Assembly: GCA_041629655.1 (NCBI GenBank)
Contig: JBFKMV010000110.1
Coordinates: forward strand, 1-16,795
Direction of reading: 5' to 3'
DNA length: 16,795 nucleotides
Source: JBFKMV01 sp041629655
GTDB lineage: Bacteria > Acidobacteriota > Polarisedimenticolia > Polarisedimenticolales > Polarisedimenticolaceae
Of this stretch, positions 7,777 through 15,802 are shown in pieces; positions within the stretch are counted from its first letter, which is position 1, and the number at the start of each line of letters is the position of its first letter. The notes below the pieces were generated by a model, which did not search any database, was not told where the DNA came from, and was given only the letters and a program-made list of their open reading frames with translations. The position numbers and the translations under genes were made by a program.

Positions 7777-7791
7777 GAAAGGAGGTGATCC
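7777..7791 (+). promoter_or_regulatory. Extended Shine-Dalgarno (complete anti-SD complement)
   Basis: GAAAGGAGGTGATCC is the reverse complement of the common bacterial 16S 3' end (GGATCACCTCCTTTC in DNA letters). The GGAGG core is 11 nt upstream of ATG 7797. The surrounding block CGAAGGAAAGGAGGTGATC is nearly identical to that before copy 1 (4206-4222), so the translation-initiation region is conserved between the paralogues. Confidence 0.85.
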
Positions 7792-7796
7792 ATCTA

Positions 7797-7973
7797 ATGG
7801 CTGTTCGTCGCAGAAAGGCGGCCAAGCGCAAGACCACCAAGAAGAAGGCCACGCGGAAAAAGGCCCGGCGCAAGGCTCCGAAGAGAAAAGCGAAGCGCAA
7901 GGCCACCAAGAAGAAGGCCACGCGGAAGAAGGCCAAGCGCAAGGCCCGGAGGAAGACTGCCAAGAAGAAGTAG
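7797..7973 (+). CDS. Histone H1-like Lys/Arg/Ala-rich DNA-binding miniprotein (copy 2)
   Basis: A 58-residue protein, 37 residues basic (24 Lys, 13 Arg), the rest Ala and Thr with single Val, Pro and Met. It shares the block KKKATRKKAKRK and the C-terminal TAKKK with copy 1, and is a little more Arg-rich at its N-terminus (MAVRRRKAAKRK). The ATG at 7797 is chosen over an in-frame GTG at 7785 because that GTG lies inside the SD. The gene is monocistronic, with promoter, 5' palindrome, giant SD and strong terminator. Likely a charge-based DNA or RNA binder with an unstructured chain; the role is inferred from composition only. Two paralogues with matched control signals argue against a chance low-complexity ORF. 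Confidence 0.85.
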   Translation: MAVRRRKAAKRKTTKKKATRKKARRKAPKRKAKRKATKKKATRKKAKRKARRKTAKKK

Positions 7974-8000
7974 CCTCCGACGAAGACAATCTCAGACTGA

Positions 8001-8029
8001 AGGGCCGGCGCCGTCGCCGGCCCTTTTTT
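8001..8029 (+). terminator. Rho-independent terminator of histone-like gene 2
   Basis: A perfect 10-bp stem AGGGCCGGCG / CGCCGGCCCT with a CCGT loop is followed by a T6 run (8024-8029). It is 27 nt after the stop and only 10 nt from the stop of the convergent dCMP deaminase gene. The minus strand after the hairpin is moderately T-rich, so weak bidirectional use is possible. Confidence 0.88.
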
Positions 8030-8039
8030 CGTGGGCGGG

Positions 8040-8483
8040 TCAGGCCTCGGGGTGGGCCGCCTCGCTGAGATCGATCAGCTCGATGCCGATCTGCCCGGCG
8101 ACCTCGATGCTGCGCTGGTCGCGGTAGAACTCGCCGTAGTAGACCTTGACGATCCCGCCGTTGGCGATCAGCTTGAAGCAGTTCCAGCACGGCGAGGCCG
8201 TGGTGTACAGCTCGGCGCCGTCGATGCGCACGCCGTTCTTGGCCGCCTGGATGATCGCGTTGGCCTCGGCGTGGACCGTGGCCACGCAGTGCCCGCTCTC
8301 GAGCGTATGGCCCACGTCGTCGCAGTGCGGCATGCCCCGGATCGAGCCGTTGTATCCCGTGGACAGGATCGTCTTGTCGCGGACGATCACGGCCCCGACG
8401 TGCTTGCGGTCGCAGGTCGAGCGGGTGGCCGCCTGCCGGGCGATGTTCATGAAATAGGTGTGCCAGTCGACGCGCGCGGACAT
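8040..8483 (-). CDS. Deoxycytidylate (dCMP) deaminase family protein
   Basis: A 147-residue zinc-dependent deaminase of the dCMP deaminase/ComEB type. Catalytic zinc motifs are HAEANAI with His71 and catalytic Glu73, and SPCWNC with Cys99 and Cys102. The N-terminal part (VGAVIVRDKTILSTGYNGSIRGMPHC) is the substrate-binding region typical of this family and distinguishes it from cytidine deaminases. It would convert dCMP to dUMP for dTTP synthesis. The start at ATG 8483 is supported by GGAGGG 4 nt upstream and by family length; the frame is open to 8525. It is a single gene, tail-to-tail with histone-like gene 2. Confidence 0.9.
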   Translation of the reverse strand: MSARVDWHTYFMNIARQAATRSTCDRKHVGAVIVRDKTILSTGYNGSIRGMPHCDDVGHTLESGHCVATVHAEANAIIQAAKNGVRIDGAELYTTASPCWNCFKLIANGGIVKVYYGEFYRDQRSIEVAGQIGIELIDLSEAAHPEA

Positions 8484-8544
8484 CCGGCCCTCCGGTCTCC
8501 GGGACGAGCGGGCGGATGGTAGCACGACGGCCGGGCCGGCGGGG

Positions 8545-9936
<1,392 letters not shown>

Positions 9937-9942
9937 ACTCGG

Positions 9943-11160
9943 TCAGCCCTCCGCGGTCGCGGTCGTCACCAGGGGCAGACGCACGGTGAACGCCGCGCCG
10001 GCCCCGGGACGGCTATCCACGTCCAGCAAGCCCCGGTGGTTGTTCACGATCTTCTTGGACAGCGACAGCCCGACCCCCGAGCCGCCCTTCTTGGTCGTGA
10101 AGAACGGGTAGAACAGGCGGTCTCGCAGCTTCTCGTCGATCCCCGGGCCCGTGTCGACGACGCGGACCTGGACGTAGGAGTCGAACGCCGGCCAGGAGTC
10201 CGTGTCCTCCTCGTCCGGGCGGTACGGAATGCTGGCGGCGCCCGGGGCGGCGACGACCGCGAGCTCCACGGTCAGCGTTCCGGAATCGCCCATCGCCTGC
10301 ATCGCATTCAGGAACAGGTTCTCGAACACCTGGCGGATCTGGCCGCGGTCCATCAGGAACGCCGGCACCGACGGGTCGAGCTGCGTGTCGAACCGGACGC
10401 CCGCGCGGCCACAGCGACCGCGCGCGACCTCCAGCGCTTCGAGGATCACGGGCTGCACCTGGGCCAGCTCCAGGCTCGTGGGCAGCGGCCGCACGAAGTC
10501 GAGACTGGACGTGATGGTGCGGTTCAGCCGCACCACCTCGCTCATGATCTTGTCGATCAGCTCGGCGGTGTCGCCGCTCTCCCCGAGCCGCCGCTTGAGC
10601 AGCGAGCACGAGACCTTGATCGAGGCCAGCGGGTTGCGCATCTCGTGGGCCAGGTTGGCGGCCATCCGGCCCAGCGCCGCCAGCCGGTCCTTGAGCCGGT
10701 CCTGCTCTTCCTTGTGCTCGACCTGCGTGAGGTCCTTGAAGAACACGGCCGCCCCGTAGATGCGCCCGGCGTCGTCGGCGATCAGCGAGAGCGTGAACCC
10801 GATCCGCTTGTCGCGGTGCGGGCCGTAGCGCAGGTCGATCTCGGCGCGATTGGGCAGGTTGGACATCGTGAACGACTCGCGCAGCACCTGGATCAGCCGC
10901 GGGTGCCGGCGCAGCGCCTGCTCGATCGGCGTGCCCGGCGCCGGCGCATGCTCGAGCTCCAAGATCTCGCTGCCCAGCTCGTTGAGCATCACCAGCCGCC
11001 CGCCGCGGTCCACGCTGAGCACGCCGCAGCGCATGCCGTCCACCAGGTCGCGCAGGAACCGGTCGTCCCGGGACCGCCCGGCGGTCTCCTCGGACGGGTT
11101 CCCGGCCACCCAGACCGGGTCGGCAGCCTTGCCCCTGCCCGCGGCGCTCAGACGAGCCAC
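9943..11160 (-). CDS. Soluble PAS-domain sensor histidine kinase (NtrB-like)
   Basis: A 405-residue kinase with no membrane segment. A PAS domain spans ~34-148 (FLRDLVDGMRCGVLSVDRGG ... VFFKDLTQVEHKE). The HisKA helix carries LAHEMRNPLASIK with His172. The HATPase domain has an N-box (FENLFLNAMQAM), a G1 box (DTGPGI), an F-box (FYPFFTTK) and a G2 box (GSGVGLSLSKK). It senses a cytoplasmic signal and phosphorylates the adjacent NtrC-type regulator. The GTG at 11160 is chosen because GAGGGG lies ~8 nt upstream; the frame is open to an ATG at 11286, but that extension runs through the AT-rich promoter-like stretch. The upstream gene on the same strand, the cohesin lipoprotein, ends 225 bp away. 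Confidence 0.88.
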   Translation of the reverse strand: MARLSAAGRGKAADPVWVAGNPSEETAGRSRDDRFLRDLVDGMRCGVLSVDRGGRLVMLNELGSEILELEHAPAPGTPIEQALRRHPRLIQVLRESFTMSNLPNRAEIDLRYGPHRDKRIGFTLSLIADDAGRIYGAAVFFKDLTQVEHKEEQDRLKDRLAALGRMAANLAHEMRNPLASIKVSCSLLKRRLGESGDTAELIDKIMSEVVRLNRTITSSLDFVRPLPTSLELAQVQPVILEALEVARGRCGRAGVRFDTQLDPSVPAFLMDRGQIRQVFENLFLNAMQAMGDSGTLTVELAVVAAPGAASIPYRPDEEDTDSWPAFDSYVQVRVVDTGPGIDEKLRDRLFYPFFTTKKGGSGVGLSLSKKIVNNHRGLLDVDSRPGAGAAFTVRLPLVTTATAEG

Positions 11161-11241
11161 AAACGCTTCCCCTCTGGCCCTGAGATCGGTTACGGGCTCG
11201 AATCTAGGTTCCGAAACGGCCCGAGGCAAGGCGAAAATCCC

Positions 11242-11247
11242 AGTATA
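11242..11247 (-). promoter_or_regulatory. Possible -10 element of the kinase/regulator operon
   Basis: On the minus strand TATACT sits in an unusually AT-rich stretch (11225-11275), about 80 nt before the kinase GTG. No good -35 is present at 16-18 bp, so either an activator is needed or this is not the promoter. The 225-bp gap (11161-11385) shows no coding potential that I trust and no clear terminator for the upstream cohesin gene. Confidence 0.3.
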
Positions 11248-11385
11248 ACTACAATACTTACAGGAATTCTGGACCCGGCGGAACAAACATGTGGCGTGGT
11301 GCCACGAACGTGCGGCGGCCGCGTGCCGTGCCCGACGGCAAGCACCGGTCGCCGCATTCGTGTCGGATGGAGATCGGGGGCGGGA

Positions 11386-11940
11386 TCAGCTCGCGCCGAG
11401 CGTGCCGCCGGCCCAGAGCTGGATCGGCAGATCCTGCAGCTGTTCGTCGACGATGGCGCTGTTCTCGAACCCGACGCTGCCGCTGCCGACCCGCGTCACG
11501 CGGAACGTGATCCGGATCAGCGTCTCGGTGCCCGTGACGTTCGTCTCGGGGGCGGCGCCGAGCCGGCTGGCGCTGATCACGAGCCGTCCGCTCGTGGGCG
11601 CGTCCACGATGTAGTTGACCTGCTGCCCGCCGGCCTCCAGCACCGTGCCCGGGCTCCAGCTGACGTACTCGACGAACGAGGCCGGGTAGGTCATGTCGAA
11701 CAGCGCGCCGTAGACGCTTGCCGTGTCGGTCAGGTTGACCGCGACCGTGACCAGGTTCCCCGAGGCGCTCTGCTGACCCATCGATACCGTGTCGGGCCCC
11801 GGGTTGGCCTGCGCCGGAGAGAAGGTCCCGGCCACTCCGGTCCCGCCGGTCATGCCGCCGTCGGAGCCGCCGCCGCCGCCACAGGCCAGCGAGGCGGTCA
11901 CGAGAACCAGCAGCAGCGTGTACATGGTGCGCTTCGTCAT
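11386..11940 (-). CDS. Cohesin-domain-like lipoprotein
   Basis: A 184-residue protein with a lipoprotein signal (MTKRTMYTLLLVLVTASLAC, lipid-carrying Cys20), a Gly/Ser/Thr-rich linker (21-58) and one beta-sandwich domain at ~60-180. That domain reads LVTVAVNLTDTASVYGALFD, followed by MTYPASFVEYVSWSPGTVL and LIRITFRVTRVGSGSVGFEN. The pattern (an early hydrophobic strand, an xGAxFDxxYP-type strand, TETLIRITFRV) is that of cohesin-type carbohydrate/dockerin-binding modules. Cohesins bind dockerin modules with calcium-dependent high affinity. The start is supported by GGAGG 8 nt upstream of ATG 11940 and by the signal peptide. It is 38 nt downstream of a dockerin-bearing gene, the natural partner. 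The assignment is by pattern and context; some such domains outside cellulosomes have other ligands. Confidence 0.75.
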   Translation of the reverse strand: MTKRTMYTLLLVLVTASLACGGGGGSDGGMTGGTGVAGTFSPAQANPGPDTVSMGQQSASGNLVTVAVNLTDTASVYGALFDMTYPASFVEYVSWSPGTVLEAGGQQVNYIVDAPTSGRLVISASRLGAAPETNVTGTETLIRITFRVTRVGSGSVGFENSAIVDEQLQDLPIQLWAGGTLGAS

Positions 11941-11978
11941 TCTTCCGGCCTCCCCTTCGATCCCTCGGATCTTCCCGA

Positions 11979-12809
11979 TCACCGCAGACCCTGCGGGCAG
12001 GCGGCGACGGTCCAGCCGCTGCCGTTCCAGCACTTGCCCAGGTTGCCGGCGAGGTACGCCAGGTCGCCGCCGTCCACCCAGCCGTCGCCGTTGAAGTCGA
12101 CGTCGGGGTCGAACTCGGCCTCGCCGAGCTGGCTGCCGAACAGCCGCGACAGCAGCAGCGCGTCACGGCCGTCGAGGCGGTTGTCGCTCGGACCGCCGGC
12201 GCCCCGGACCACGTCGAAGCGCGCCGGGTTGACCTGGACCTCGAAGATCTGGTTCGCCACGGTCGTCTGGAGGTCCGGGTTGGTGATGGTCATCGAGAAG
12301 CGCCCCACCTCGGCCGCCATCACGCCCGCGGCGGTCGGCTCGACGGTGGTCGCGATCTGGATGCTGTCGCAGGACTGTACGGTCACCTCGTCCAGCACCA
12401 CGTTCGGGTTGTCGATCTCGACCGTCGCGCCGTTCTGGAAGTTGATGCCGGCGAGGTCGAGCGTCAGCAGGTCGCCCTGCTTGGCCCGCGGAGGGCTGGC
12501 GCTGGCGATCGTGGGCCGCGGCCAGCTCGCCACCTCGTTGGAGTAACCGGACTGCCCTGCCGCGTTGTAGGCGGTCACGGCGAAGTACGACGTCGTGCAG
12601 TCCGCAGGCCCGCTGAACACGATGTCGGTCACGTTACCGACGTCGATCGAGCTGGTGTACGCGCCGGAGTTCGTTCCGTAGTGCACGCGATACCCCGCCG
12701 CGCCCGACGCCGAGTCCCACGCCAGACCGATGGAGCCTGCAAAAATGACCGATGATCCGGTCAGCAGGATCAAGACGCTGCAGAAGAGGGTCCGTGTCCG
12801 AACAGGCAT
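11979..12809 (-). CDS. Secreted FN3 / IPT-like / dockerin protein
   Basis: A 276-residue exported protein. Signal peptide at ~1-25 (LFCSVLILLTGSSVIFAGS); fibronectin type III domain ~26-97 (AAGYRVHYGTNSGAYTSSID ... YFAVTAYNAAGQSGYSNEV); IPT/TIG-like beta domain ~98-194 (TIASASPPRAKQGDLLTLDL); type I dockerin-like module ~199-260. The second calcium loop is canonical: D238, N240, D242, G243 and D249, followed by LAYLAGNLG. The first loop keeps D209, D213 and D216 plus the helix ALLLSRLFG but lacks acidic residues at loop positions 1 and 3. A Cys260/Cys271 pair follows. The start ATG 12809 has GGAGG 10 nt upstream. Inferred role: a surface or secreted adhesin-like module tethered by the adjacent cohesin lipoprotein. 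There is no catalytic domain. Confidence 0.85.
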   Translation of the reverse strand: MPVRTRTLFCSVLILLTGSSVIFAGSIGLAWDSASGAAGYRVHYGTNSGAYTSSIDVGNVTDIVFSGPADCTTSYFAVTAYNAAGQSGYSNEVASWPRPTIASASPPRAKQGDLLTLDLAGINFQNGATVEIDNPNVVLDEVTVQSCDSIQIATTVEPTAAGVMAAEVGRFSMTITNPDLQTTVANQIFEVQVNPARFDVVRGAGGPSDNRLDGRDALLLSRLFGSQLGEAEFDPDVDFNGDGWVDGGDLAYLAGNLGKCWNGSGWTVAACPQGLR

Positions 12810-12867
12810 CGCGAGTGGTCCTCCCTGAACCTCGCCCTATAAACACCTAGGTTCCCGGTCGCTTTGA

Positions 12868-12883
12868 GGCAAGCCGGGTGCCA
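12868..12883 (-). promoter_or_regulatory. Sigma-54 (-24/-12) promoter of the dockerin/cohesin operon
   Basis: On the minus strand TGGCACCCGGCTTGCC fits the sigma-54 consensus TGGCAC-N5-TTGC at every defined position, with GG and GC at the required spacing. The predicted start is near 12857, leaving a ~48-nt leader with GGAGG before the dockerin ATG at 12809. Sigma-54 promoters need an enhancer-binding ATPase; two such genes are in this window. The ~350-bp gap 12810-13162 otherwise holds no gene I can support. Confidence 0.75.
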
Positions 12884-12947
12884 GCCCGCTCCGGGTCGTT
12901 CGGCAACCCTCGAGGCTCCGTCTATCCCGTTGATCGAGCGTCGCTTA

Positions 12948-12965
12948 TCGCGACTTGCGTCGCGA
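12948..12965. promoter_or_regulatory. 18-bp inverted repeat, candidate enhancer site for a sigma-54 activator
   Basis: TCGCGAC-N4-GTCGCGA is a perfect inverted repeat centred about 100 bp upstream of the predicted sigma-54 start site. That is where NtrC-type dimers usually bind through their Fis-like HTH. The spacer is TTGC. Binding by either activator in the window is an inference. Confidence 0.5.
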
Positions 12966-13121
12966 AAGCCCGTTGGAAGGGACCCCCCAGAAGGCGGGCA
13001 GTAATTACACATCCGGTTTCGCCGTGCCAGCGACGTAACGCTTTCGCCCGTAAAAAGATCGAGGGCGCGCCAAGACATCGGGGCAGCCGGTCGTTGCACA
13101 CCGACGCAAACATGCACGCCT

Positions 13122-13141
13122 CGCGTCAAGATGTTGACGCG
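13122..13141. repeat. 20-bp inverted repeat after the nucleotidyltransferase gene
   Basis: CGCGTCAA-GATG-TTGACGCG has perfect 8-bp arms with a 4-bp spacer. It lies 21 bp beyond the stop of the nucleotidyltransferase gene and about 275 bp upstream of the predicted dockerin start. As RNA it is a compact hairpin, but no T-tract follows on the minus strand, so it is not a classical terminator. It may be a processing or rho-assisted 3' end, or a second distal enhancer site with the same 4-bp-spacer geometry as 12948-12965. Confidence 0.5.
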
Positions 13142-13162
13142 TCGGAGGATGTCTCGGGCTCG

Positions 13163-14239
13163 TCAGGCCTCGTGGGCCACCAGCCGATGGAAGAACTTTC
13201 GCGTCAGGTGGGAGCCGAGCAGCCAAAAAGGCATGCGCAGCCAGTGCGAACGGACGTAGAGCAGCCAGCGGGCGGCGGCAACGCCCCGCTTTCCGGACTC
13301 ATCCGGTAGCAAAGCCCGGGTCGCGAGCGCGTCCATGACCGGCGTCAGCGGCCACGGCGGCCGGCCGTCGCGGGTGAAACGGGACTCGTCGGGGACCGGC
13401 GTTCCCAGCATGCTGCTGGAGAACCGCAGCGCGTAGAACAGCGGTCGCCCGAGACCCAGGTCCCGGCCCCGGGCGGCGAGACGGTCCCAGAATCCGGGGT
13501 CGCGCCCGGAGAAACAGCGCAGCAGGTCGTCCAGGTCGAGCAGGTCCCGCAGGCCGCCCGCGAGGTCGCCGTCCTGGAACAGGTGCGCCGCGCCGTGCAG
13601 CACCATGTCCTCGGGGCACAGCACGCGGGTCCCGTCCGCGCCCACCTGCCGCGCGCCCTCCAGCAGCTTGCGCGGGTCGGGGTGGAGCTTGCCCGTCCGC
13701 GGCAAAATCCGGTGGTGCACGTCGACGACGATCCGGCGCTCGCGGTGGCGCAGCGGCGGCAGCTCGTGCATCCAGGTGCGATAGTAGCGCTGGTCGTAGG
13801 GGTCCAGCTTGACCGGCTCCCAGCCCCCTTCGAGCAGGGCGCGCTCGACCTCCTGGATCCGGCTCTCGGGAACCAGGATGTCCACGTCGCCGACCAGCCG
13901 TCCGCGCGCCGGGGGCAGCCCGGCCAGCAGGTAGGCCGCCCCCTTCAGCAGCACCGGCGAGAGCTCGAGGTCGCGCAGCGCGTGCCGGATCCGGTCGACC
14001 TCCCAGCGCACGATCCGCTCGTGCTGCGCCGCGACCGCGCGGGCCCCGGCGAGATGCTCGCGCACCTTGTCCGGCAGCGGCGGCTCCCCGTCGCGGTCGC
14101 CCAGCGACACGGCGAGCCGCGACGAGAGGTCGAGCCGGCGGGCCTCGCGGAGCAGCACGTTCCAGCCCGCGGTGTCCAGCGCGAGCACCGTTTCCGGCCG
14201 GCGGAGCGCGCCGAGCAGCGAGGCTTCCGCGGGCGTCAT
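13163..14239 (-). CDS. Nucleotidyltransferase family protein of the HprK-related/PqqD cluster
   Basis: A 358-residue protein of the NTP_transf_5-like family. The key motif is VLLKGAAYLL (from ~96) followed by GRLVGDVDILVPESRI at ~113-128, with metal-binding Asp118 and Asp120. A DVHHRI stretch, a CPEDMVLHGAAHLFQDGD helical region and a basic, aromatic C-terminus (RSHWLRMPFWLLGSHLTRKF) follow. Family members transfer a nucleotide to a small molecule, peptide or protein; the substrate here is unknown. In paeninodin-type lasso-peptide loci a related nucleotidyltransferase accompanies the kinase. The ATG overlaps the stop of the kinase gene by ATGA. It is the last gene of the operon. Confidence 0.82.
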   Translation of the reverse strand: MTPAEASLLGALRRPETVLALDTAGWNVLLREARRLDLSSRLAVSLGDRDGEPPLPDKVREHLAGARAVAAQHERIVRWEVDRIRHALRDLELSPVLLKGAAYLLAGLPPARGRLVGDVDILVPESRIQEVERALLEGGWEPVKLDPYDQRYYRTWMHELPPLRHRERRIVVDVHHRILPRTGKLHPDPRKLLEGARQVGADGTRVLCPEDMVLHGAAHLFQDGDLAGGLRDLLDLDDLLRCFSGRDPGFWDRLAARGRDLGLGRPLFYALRFSSSMLGTPVPDESRFTRDGRPPWPLTPVMDALATRALLPDESGKRGVAAARWLLYVRSHWLRMPFWLLGSHLTRKFFHRLVAHEA

Positions 14240-15195
14240 CGATCGGCCTCGACCGACCGGCGCACCGTCGCGGGGGCGGCCCCGTCGGCCAGCTCGGTCA
14301 GCAACCGCGCGGCCTGCTCGAGATCGCCGTAGCGCAGGGCCAGGCACTCGCAGCGGTCCACGATCCCGGCCAGGGTCTCGAAGCCGCTCTCGCCGAGCAG
14401 GCTGTAGTTGAAGGCCTCGCGGCCGGTGCGCAGCAGCGCCTCGGCGCGCGGGATCGGCGTGAGCCGGGCGGGCTCTCCGCGCGCCCAGGTGGGGAACAGG
14501 ATCCAGCGCACCTCGGCGGTCTCGAGCCCGCGCGCCACGCTGTCGGCCGGCGGCCGCATGTGCGCCACGGTTCCCTTGCGCGTACCGGTGCAGGTCGGAC
14601 CGATCACGGCGCGCGAGTCGAACGCGCGGATCACGCCGATCGACTCCTCCTTCAGGCCGACCGGTCGCGGCACCGGCGTCACGCTCCGGGTGCCGGGACG
14701 GATCAGCGCCACCTCGTCGGACAGCAACCGCCAGCCCCTGAGACACAGCCCCGCCGCGAGGGTGCTCTTCCCGGCGCCCGGGCTGCCGGACAGCAGCAGC
14801 GCGCGCCCGTTCCGCTCGACGACGCCCGAGTGCAGGATCAACCATGCGTTGGGCCGGCTGAACACGCACCAGTTGAAGGCCCACTCGAACATCGCCAACG
14901 CCTGGGCCCGCGGAAGCGGCAGGAAGCGGTGGCGGCCGTCGACGAGACAGGTCACGCGGGGCCACAGCCAGCGCCGGACTCCCGACGTCGGAACGACCCG
15001 GATGTCGAAGTCGATGATCTCGTCGTCGGCGGAACCGTCCAGGACCGGGTAGTCGCCGTAGAGCGTCCGGAACGCGTCGGTCAGCTCGCCGATCGCGGCG
15101 CCGAGCCGCGCGTTGAACGGCCCGGTGCGGATCACGGCCCCGGGGCCCTCGAAGACCTGCCGCAGCCGCCGGAGGCCCAGATCGTCGACGGTCAC
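14236..15195 (-). CDS. HprK-related kinase (HprK-rel-A / lasso-peptide-kinase type)
   Basis: A 319-residue protein with the HPr kinase core. LILHSGVVERNGRALLLSGS leads into Walker A GSPGAGKST at 137-145, then WRLLSDEVAL with Asp160 at the catalytic-acid position of HprK. HprK proper phosphorylates Ser46 of HPr; no HPr or PTS gene is nearby. Homologues next to PqqD-like and nucleotidyltransferase genes form the HprK-related-A system, and others phosphorylate the C-terminal Ser of lasso precursor peptides. By context I infer a peptide or small-molecule phosphotransferase. The N-terminal ~100 residues are lineage-specific. The GTG start overlaps the PqqD stop (GTGA), so translation is coupled. 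Confidence 0.85.
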   Translation of the reverse strand: MTVDDLGLRRLRQVFEGPGAVIRTGPFNARLGAAIGELTDAFRTLYGDYPVLDGSADDEIIDFDIRVVPTSGVRRWLWPRVTCLVDGRHRFLPLPRAQALAMFEWAFNWCVFSRPNAWLILHSGVVERNGRALLLSGSPGAGKSTLAAGLCLRGWRLLSDEVALIRPGTRSVTPVPRPVGLKEESIGVIRAFDSRAVIGPTCTGTRKGTVAHMRPPADSVARGLETAEVRWILFPTWARGEPARLTPIPRAEALLRTGREAFNYSLLGESGFETLAGIVDRCECLALRYGDLEQAARLLTELADGAAPATVRRSVEADR

Positions 15196-15482
15196 GACAC
15201 GACCTCGACCAGGCCCAGCTCGTCGAAGCGGCCCAGCATCTGCTCGAGCTGCCCCACGAACTCCGGGCCGGCCTCGAGCCCGAGCTGCCGCTCGAGGTGC
15301 CGTGAGAGCTGCTCGATGCCCGCCGGCTGGGTCTCGAGGTAGCGGAGCGCGGCGGCGGCGACGGCGCTGACGTGGTGGGTGTCACCCGAGGCGCCGTGGT
15401 AGAGGACGTGATCGCCGTCCCAGCTACGCCAGCGCAGCCCCGCGCCGTCGGGGACCCGCCAACTGGTCTGCTTGCGTGTCAC
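15192..15482 (-). CDS. PqqD-like peptide-binding protein
   Basis: A 96-residue protein with the PqqD winged-helix layout: beta strands (TSWRVPDGAGLRWRSWDGDH), the family-typical VLYHGASGDTHHVSAVAAAA around residues 27-45, then helices ending in FDELGLVEVV. PqqD domains (RiPP recognition elements) bind leader peptides and present them to modifying enzymes. The GTG at 15482 is chosen because homology begins there; no strong SD is visible, and the frame is open further upstream. It is the second gene of the operon, 73 bp after the small peptide gene and overlapping the kinase start by 4 nt. It is probably the adaptor between peptide and kinase. Confidence 0.78.
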   Translation of the reverse strand: MTRKQTSWRVPDGAGLRWRSWDGDHVLYHGASGDTHHVSAVAAAALRYLETQPAGIEQLSRHLERQLGLEAGPEFVGQLEQMLGRFDELGLVEVVS

Positions 15483-15555
15483 GATACGCGGATGGGAGAG
15501 GCGTAGACACCCGTGGTGTGGAACCGGCGGAGGCCGCCTCGGGTCGAAGCGGAGG

Positions 15556-15780
15556 TCAGTTGAAGGACTTCTTCTTCTTCTTGACCTTCTTGTCGCTCTC
15601 CTCACTGCCACCGGCTCCGCCGTCGCCGTAGTCGTAGACGCCCAACGAACCGGACGAGGCACGCAACGGCATCGCCTTGAGCGTGACGATGAACGGCGCC
15701 GCGATGAGGCCTGCCTTGACGAGACGCCGCCGCGAAGTCTCGTAGCGGGTGAGGTCGTTTTCCAGGTCGGAACGAGTCAT
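15556..15780 (-). CDS. Small Tat-signal-like peptide, candidate substrate of the kinase cluster
   Basis: A 74-residue protein: charged N-terminal helix (TRSDLENDLTRYETS), an arginine triplet and hydrophobic run (RRRLVKAGLIAAPFIVTLKA, 17-36) resembling a twin-arginine signal, a Gly/Ser-rich middle with YDYGDGG, and a highly basic C-terminus KKVKKKKKSFN. Start ATG 15780 with AGAGG 10 nt upstream; a good promoter lies at 15843-15871. It is the first gene of the operon containing PqqD-like, HprK-related and nucleotidyltransferase genes. Short leading genes with an RR...AAP..TLK pattern are known to me beside such clusters. I infer it is the peptide bound by the PqqD-like protein; the single Ser72 near the C-terminus is a possible phosphorylation site. 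An unrelated exported peptide remains possible. Confidence 0.7.
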   Translation of the reverse strand: MTRSDLENDLTRYETSRRRLVKAGLIAAPFIVTLKAMPLRASSGSLGVYDYGDGGAGGSEESDKKVKKKKKSFN

Positions 15781-15802
15781 GGTCGTAGAACCTCTGTTGC
15801 CC

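Noticed and set aside
7777..7791. 3' end of a 16S rRNA gene on the minus strand
   Set aside because: The minus strand matches the 16S tail here, but the sequence before it is the antisense of a lysine-rich ORF and lacks the conserved helix-45 region. It is the SD of histone-like gene 2.
12810..12960. Cyclic-di-GMP (GEMM) riboswitch before the dockerin gene
   Set aside because: Fragments such as CAAAGC and a GAAA are present, but the conserved paired arms and the order of motifs do not fit, and the sigma-54 start would exclude most of it from the transcript.
13023..13029. Second sigma-54 promoter on the minus strand (TGGCACG)
   Set aside because: The -24 box is perfect but the -12 position reads AACC instead of TTGC, so it lacks half of the element.
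14240..15385. N-terminal extension of the nucleotidyltransferase frame
   Set aside because: This part overlaps the HprK-related kinase in another frame. The ATGA coupling at 14236-14239 gives a better start.
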